This document shows positions 59,867-64,000 of a stretch of 64,000 nt of DNA, one piece after another. Both the position numbers and the translations under genes were made by a program. Source of the DNA: Agromyces humatus. GTDB lineage: Bacteria; Actinomycetota; Actinomycetes; Actinomycetales; Microbacteriaceae. Positions within the stretch are counted from its first letter, which is position 1. Each line of letters begins with the position of its first letter. Location: contig NZ_JAJQPD010000004.1 of NCBI RefSeq assembly GCF_021228295.1, forward strand, positions 1-64,000, given 5' to 3'. The notes below the pieces were generated by a model. It worked only from the letters and a program-made list of their open reading frames with translations. It made no database searches and was not told where the DNA came from.

Positions 59867-60798
59867 CGTGCCTCCTCGTTCGTCGGGCGCCGGTCGGACG
59901 CCGATGCCGCGGCGGTGGCGGCCGTCTCGTGCCTCGCCACCATCGCCAGGTAGGTCGCTTCGAGCGTCTGGGCCCGCACCTGAAGCTCGGTGACCTCGAC
60001 CTCGCGTCGCGTGAGCAGTTCGCGCACGAACGCCTCGGGTTCGGCGGCACTGTGCACGTGGCGCACGCCGTCTTCTCGCCAGGTGACCTCGCTCGAGTGC
60101 GCCATGGCACGGGCGAGCTCGGCCGCGCTGCCGTTCGCCACGATGCGACCCTCGTCGAGGATGAGGATGCGCCCGGCGATCTTCTCGGCCTCGGCGAGGT
60201 CGTGCGTCGTGAGCAGCACGGTGGTGTCGTCGAAGTCGCTCAGCGCGTGGATGAGCTCGTGGAACTCGTGACGCGCGACCGGGTCGAACCCCGTGGTCGG
60301 CTCGTCGAGGAAGAGCAGCTCGGGCCGCCCGACGAGGCCGATCGCGACGTCGAGTCGTCGTCGCTGACCACCCGAGAGGGAACGCACGAGCGCGCGCCGA
60401 CGATCAGCGAGCCCGACGAGTTCGAGCAGCTCATCGACACCGTATGGCCCTTGGCCGCCGGCGACCGCGAACGGGCGATAGAGGGCCGCGAACTGCTCGA
60501 GCAGCTGCCCGACGGGCCAGCGAGCGTGGTCGCGCCACGACTGCAGCACGACGCCGACCTTCGCACGCCAGGCGTCGCCGGCGCGCGACGGATCTTCGCC
60601 GAGCACGACGACCTCGCCCGCAGTGGGCTGCCGGAACCCCTCGAGCACCTCGATCGTCGTCGTCTTGCCGGCGCCGTTCGGCCCGAGGAGCGCGACGACC
60701 TCTCCGCGGTCGAGGCGAAGGTCGACGCCATCGAGCACCGTACGGGCGCCGTAGGTCATACGGAGCCCGCGCACTTCGACGACGGCATCGGCGTCCAT
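59863..60798 (-). CDS. ABC transporter ATP-binding protein (ABC-2 exporter)
   Basis: A 311-residue ATPase of the DrrA/CcmA type: Walker A GPNGAGKTT near residue 39, signature LSGGQRRRLD near 140, Walker B LLFLDEPTTGFD near 158, switch histidine in TTHDLAEAE near 195, then a C-terminal domain of about 90 residues as in DrrA-type proteins. ATG at 60798 is chosen because GGGAG lies 7 nt before it; ATG at 60810 lacks a site. It heads the three-gene operon with permease and XRE regulator. Confidence 0.92.
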   Translation of the reverse strand: MDADAVVEVRGLRMTYGARTVLDGVDLRLDRGEVVALLGPNGAGKTTTIEVLEGFRQPTAGEVVVLGEDPSRAGDAWRAKVGVVLQSWRDHARWPVGQLLEQFAALYRPFAVAGGQGPYGVDELLELVGLADRRRALVRSLSGGQRRRLDVAIGLVGRPELLFLDEPTTGFDPVARHEFHELIHALSDFDDTTVLLTTHDLAEAEKIAGRILILDEGRIVANGSAAELARAMAHSSEVTWREDGVRHVHSAAEPEAFVRELLTRREVEVTELQVRAQTLEATYLAMVARHETAATAAASASDRRPTNEEAR

Positions 60799-60827
60799 GA
60801 GCACTCCCATCGTGCTTTCACTATTGG

Positions 60828-60847
60828 ATGTAGCATTCATACTACAT
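60828..60847. promoter_or_regulatory. Palindrome upstream of the ABC-2 operon
   Basis: ATGTAG (60828-60833), eight bases, CTACAT (60842-60847): perfect 6-bp arms in an AT-rich island 30-50 nt before the ATG, where the promoter must be. It is the natural candidate operator for the XRE protein encoded at the end of the operon. A partial TCTCGA-CA-TCGA site directly abuts it at 60847-60858. Confidence 0.55.
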
Positions 60848-61012
60848 CTCGACATCGATTCCTCAACCTCTGCTGCGAGCGGATGTCGCATGCTCAGTCC
60901 GACCCGCCGCCACCGTGCTCGACCGCCCGGCGCGCGAGCACGTTGCACGACGAGCGGGCCACGGCCGCGAGCGTGCGAAGCGCCTGCGAACGCCCACCCG
61001 AGGCGCACCGAC

Positions 61013-63481
61013 TCACAGCTTCTCGATGGGCGCGATCTTGATGAGGAGCTTCTTCTGCCCGGCGGTGTCGAATGTGACGTGCGCGATGCGCTTGGTGCCC
61101 TCGCCCGTGACCTGGGTGACCCTGCCATCGCCGAAGTCGGAGTGGCGGATGCGGTCGCCGGCCTCGAGGGTGAGGTCCCCGTTGTCGCGCACGTTGCCCG
61201 TGACGCGGTTGGCCCACTCGGTCTTGGGCTTGTCGGAGCGGGTGACGCTGAACCGCTCGAGGTCGCGGTCGCGGGTGCCCCATGCACCGCCCGGTCGGCG
61301 CGCATTGAGCGCGCGCGGCTGGGTGCCGCCCCGGCTCGTCGCCATGCCGGGCGACTGCCGCCAGTCGATGAGCCCCTCGGGGATCTCCTGCAGGTACCGC
61401 GACGGCATGGCAACGGCGACCTCACCGAACTGGGCCCGACTCATCGCAAGTGAGAGGTGCAGCCGCTTGCGCGCCCGGGTGATGCCGACGTAGAAGAGGC
61501 GCCGCTCTTCAGCAGGGCCGCCGGGCTCGGACGCCGACATCTGGTGCGGCAGCAATCCCTCTTCGAGGCCGGTGAGGAACACGGCGTGGTACTCGAGCCC
61601 CTTGGCGGTGTGCAGGGTCATGAGCGAGACGGTGCCCGACGCGTCGTCGATCTCGTCGGCGGCCGCGACGAGCGACACCTGGGTGAGGAAGTCGACGAGC
61701 GTCGCCCCGGGGTTCTCGCGGTCGAAGTCGCGGGTCTGCGCGACGAGCTCTTCGACGTTCTCGGCGCGGGTCTCGTCTTGCGGGTCGCGGCTGTTGCGCA
61801 GCGTCTCGAGCAGGCCCGAGCGCTCGACGAGGAACACGAGCACGTCGGAGACCTTCGACGCTCCCTGATTCGTGCCCGCCGCCATGCCCTCGGCCGACGG
61901 AACGAGCATCGCCGCCGCTTCGTCGAGCACCGCGGCGAGCGCAGAGATCGCGCCGGTGACCTTGGGCCCGAGGCCGAGGCCGGAGGCGTCACGCATCGCC
62001 GCACGGAAGGACAGCTCGTTCTGCTCGGCGAAGCTCGCGAGCGCCGTCTCGGTCGCGGGGCCGATGCCTCGCTTGGGGGTGTTCAGGATGCGTCGCAGCG
62101 CGAGCTCGTCGAGCGGGTTCGCGACGGCGATGAGGTAGGCCATCGCGTCTTTGATCTCGGCGCGCTCGTAGAACTTCGTGCCGCCGACCACCCGGTAGGG
62201 CAGGGCCGAACGCACGAAGATCTCTTCGAGCGCACGCGTCTGCGCGTTGGTGCGGTAGAACACGGCGATGTCGCGGTAGGCGACACCCGACCGGTGCAGC
62301 GACTCGATCTCGTCGGCCACGAACTGCGCCTCGTCGTGCGCGGTGTACCCGGTGTACCCGATGATGGGGTCGCCGTCGCCGTCGGCCGTCCACAGCTTCT
62401 TGTCTTTGCGATCGAAGTTGTTCGAGATGACCGCGTTGGCCGCCGACAGGATGTTCTGCGTCGACCGGTAGTTCTGCTCGAGCAGCACGACCTTGGCGCC
62501 CGTGAAATCGCGCTCGAACTCGGAGATGTTGCGAATGTCGGCCCCACGGAACGCGTAGATCGACTGGTCGGAGTCGCCGACCACCGTGAGACTCGCACCC
62601 GGGATCGCCCCGGCGTCGTCGGCGATGCCCCGCACGAGGATGCCGTGCGCGTCGAGCTCATCGACGATCTCACGCGACACGGGCCGGGTGAACTCGCGGA
62701 TGAGCGAGTACTGCGCGTGGTTGGTGTCTTGGTACTCGTCGACCAGGATGTGCCGGAACCGCCGCTGGTAGAGCGCCGCGACCTTCGGGAACGCACGGAA
62801 CAGGTACACGGTCTCGGCGATGAGGTCGTCGAAGTCGAGGGCGCTCGCGTCGCGCAGCCGCCGCGTGTACTGCCGGAAGATCTCGAGGAACATGGCCTCT
62901 TGCGGGTCGTTCATGTTCGCGTTGCGCGCGTACGTCTCGACATCGGCGAGCTCGTTCTTGAGCTTCGAGATCTTGGCCTGCGCGCTCGCCGGCGTGAACC
63001 CCATGGTGTCGGCGTCGAGCTCTTTGATGATGCGCTTGAGAATCGTGCGCTGGTCGGCGGAGTCGTAGATGGTGAACGTCGAGCGCAGCCCGATGGCCTC
63101 GGCCTCGCGCCGCAGGATGCGCACACATGCGGAGTGGAACGTCGAGATCCACATTCCGGATGCCCCTTCACCGAGCAGCGCTTCGACACGCTCGCGCATT
63201 TCGGCGGCGGCCTTGTTGGTGAAGGTGATGGCGAGGATCTGGCTCGGCCAGGCCTCGCGGCTCTCGATGAGGCTCGCGATGCGGTGCGTGAGCACACGGG
63301 TCTTGCCCGAGCCCGCACCCGCGACGATCAGCAGTGCCGGCCCGCGGTATTCGACCGCCTCGCGCTGCTGCGGATTGAGCCCGTCGGTGAGGCGCGAGCC
63401 GGTGGAATTCGGGGCACCACCGGATGCCGTCGGCGCCTCGCGCCAGCCGGCCGGGTCGTCGGGGTCGAGGATCAGCGTCAT
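61013..63481 (-). CDS. pcrA: ATP-dependent DNA helicase, UvrD/PcrA type
   Basis: An 822-residue superfamily 1A helicase. Motif I is VAGAGSGKTRVLTHRI near residue 52, motif II VDEYQDTN near 235, motif III VGDSDQSIYAFRGA near 290, motif IV LLEQNYRST, motif V LMTLHTAKGLEYHAVFLTG near 620 and motif VI EERRLFYVGITRARKRLHL near 660. The last 60 residues form the Tudor-like domain (GDRIRHSDFGDGRV) that in PcrA binds RNA polymerase. Functions are nucleotide excision repair and removal of obstacles to replication. TAGACT lies nine nt before the ATG. Confidence 0.97.
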   Translation of the reverse strand: MTLILDPDDPAGWREAPTASGGAPNSTGSRLTDGLNPQQREAVEYRGPALLIVAGAGSGKTRVLTHRIASLIESREAWPSQILAITFTNKAAAEMRERVEALLGEGASGMWISTFHSACVRILRREAEAIGLRSTFTIYDSADQRTILKRIIKELDADTMGFTPASAQAKISKLKNELADVETYARNANMNDPQEAMFLEIFRQYTRRLRDASALDFDDLIAETVYLFRAFPKVAALYQRRFRHILVDEYQDTNHAQYSLIREFTRPVSREIVDELDAHGILVRGIADDAGAIPGASLTVVGDSDQSIYAFRGADIRNISEFERDFTGAKVVLLEQNYRSTQNILSAANAVISNNFDRKDKKLWTADGDGDPIIGYTGYTAHDEAQFVADEIESLHRSGVAYRDIAVFYRTNAQTRALEEIFVRSALPYRVVGGTKFYERAEIKDAMAYLIAVANPLDELALRRILNTPKRGIGPATETALASFAEQNELSFRAAMRDASGLGLGPKVTGAISALAAVLDEAAAMLVPSAEGMAAGTNQGASKVSDVLVFLVERSGLLETLRNSRDPQDETRAENVEELVAQTRDFDRENPGATLVDFLTQVSLVAAADEIDDASGTVSLMTLHTAKGLEYHAVFLTGLEEGLLPHQMSASEPGGPAEERRLFYVGITRARKRLHLSLAMSRAQFGEVAVAMPSRYLQEIPEGLIDWRQSPGMATSRGGTQPRALNARRPGGAWGTRDRDLERFSVTRSDKPKTEWANRVTGNVRDNGDLTLEAGDRIRHSDFGDGRVTQVTGEGTKRIAHVTFDTAGQKKLLIKIAPIEKL

Positions 63482-63564
63482 GTCCCATCAAGTCTAGGCG
63501 CGGCATCCGACACCTGAAGCGGGTTGAGGAGCGACGAAGGAGCGTCTCGAAACCCGCCCCCGAC

Positions 63565-64000
63565 TTACTGGTCGGCCTCGCCCACACGCACGAGCCCGCT
63601 CTCGTAGGCAAGCACCGCGATCTGCACCCGGTCGCGCAGGCCGAACTTCGTCAGCAACCGCGAGACGTAGGTCTTCACCGTCGCCTCGCTGAGGAACAGC
63701 CGCCCGGCGATGTCGGCGTTCGTCAGGCCTCGCGCCACGAGGCGGGCGACCTCGGCCTCGCGTTCACTGAGCGCGGCGAGCTCGGCGGGCAGCACCGCGT
63801 TCTCGGGTGGTCGGCTGACATATTGGCGCAGCATCCTGCCCAGCACCGCGGGTGCGAGCATCGTCTCGCCCACCGCGACCGCGCGCACCGCCCGCACCAG
63901 CCCATCGGGCGAGACGTCCTTCAGGAGGTAGCCCGAAGCACCGGCGCGGATGACCCCGTAGACGTATTCGTCGAGGTCGAACGTGGTGAGCGCGATGATG
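63565..64000 (-). CDS. NarL/LuxR-type response regulator (partial, N-terminus outside window)
   Basis: The last 144 or so residues are present; the gene continues past the right edge. The end of a receiver domain is visible (IIALTTFDLDEYVYGVIRAG then ASGYLLKDVSP, with its conserved Thr and Lys), followed by a LuxR-type helix-turn-helix: LSEREAEVARLVARGLTNADIA and then LSEATVKTYVSRLLTKFGLRDR. The phospho-acceptor aspartate lies outside. A partner histidine kinase is expected just beyond the window. Confidence 0.93.
   Translation of the reverse strand, partial: IIALTTFDLDEYVYGVIRAGASGYLLKDVSPDGLVRAVRAVAVGETMLAPAVLGRMLRQYVSRPPENAVLPAELAALSEREAEVARLVARGLTNADIAGRLFLSEATVKTYVSRLLTKFGLRDRVQIAVLAYESGLVRVGEADQ

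Noticed and set aside
61457..63517. Very long plus-strand open frame (686 codons) opposite pcrA
   Set aside because: It is exactly antisense to a clear helicase gene, its product is rich in Arg, Gly, Val and Asp with no domain, and long antisense frames are expected at this GC content.

Overview
The window is high-GC DNA from an actinobacterium, most likely a member of the Microbacteriaceae. Support for this comes from the strong G/C third-position preference, frequent GTG and TTG starts, DUF222/HNH endonuclease genes, a sucCD / perM-like / purN / purH neighbourhood, sugar ABC importers without their own ATPase, and many start codons lying 6-9 nt after a TANNNT -10 box. This placement is inferred from gene content, not from a search. 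No rRNA, tRNA, CRISPR array, prophage or insertion sequence was recognised.

Layout. 1-6.1 kb: an amino-sugar operon of six genes (agaS-like isomerase/deaminase, ROK sugar kinase, PfkB kinase, class II aldolase, DeoR regulator, nagA-type deacetylase), every junction a 4-nt start/stop overlap; this is the expected set for N-acetylgalactosamine catabolism. The signal peptide of a divergent secreted protein is cut by the left edge. 6.5-11.4 kb: a sigma factor fused to a zinc-finger and a long C-terminal extension, purU, a YrdB-like membrane protein, and a TetR regulator facing an ABC-2-like membrane protein across a clear operator. 11.5-19.4 kb: a GlcNAc-disaccharide operon (ROK regulator, binding protein, two permeases, cytoplasmic nagZ, ROK kinase, nagB). 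With nagA from the first operon these give a full route: import, NagZ cleavage, GlcNAc phosphorylation, deacetylation, and NagB conversion to fructose-6-phosphate. 19.6-28.5 kb: an HNH gene remnant, a heavy-metal-type P-ATPase, icd, a GNAT acetyltransferase, an alkyltransferase-like protein, a NarL/DesK-type two-component system, and an ornithine-decarboxylase-like protein that lacks the PLP lysine.

28.6-40.5 kb is transport: a heterodimeric ABC exporter preceded by a 27-codon leader-like ORF with a perfect Shine-Dalgarno, then a four-gene FtsX/MacB-type operon with two giant permeases and two ATPases. 40.5-48.8 kb: a frameshifted DUF222/HNH gene, a membrane-anchored dimethylarginine-dimethylaminohydrolase fusion, a branched-chain amino acid dehydrogenase, an alkylsulfatase, purH and purN. 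48.9-58.6 kb: a PerM-like DUF6350 protein, two membrane proteins, two tandem secreted prealbumin-fold surface proteins, then sucD and sucC. 58.7-64 kb: an ABC-2 exporter operon with an XRE regulator, pcrA/uvrD, and a truncated NarL-type response regulator at the right edge.

The observations most worth following are the lysine-less PLP-fold protein, the leader ORF plus hairpin before the asymmetric ABC exporter, the palindrome TATCTCGA-N2-TCGAGATA shared by icd and sucCD at the same distance from the start codons, the sigma factor fusion, the membrane-DDAH fusion, the recently homogenised surface-protein pair, and the over-represented octamer CGGATGYC.
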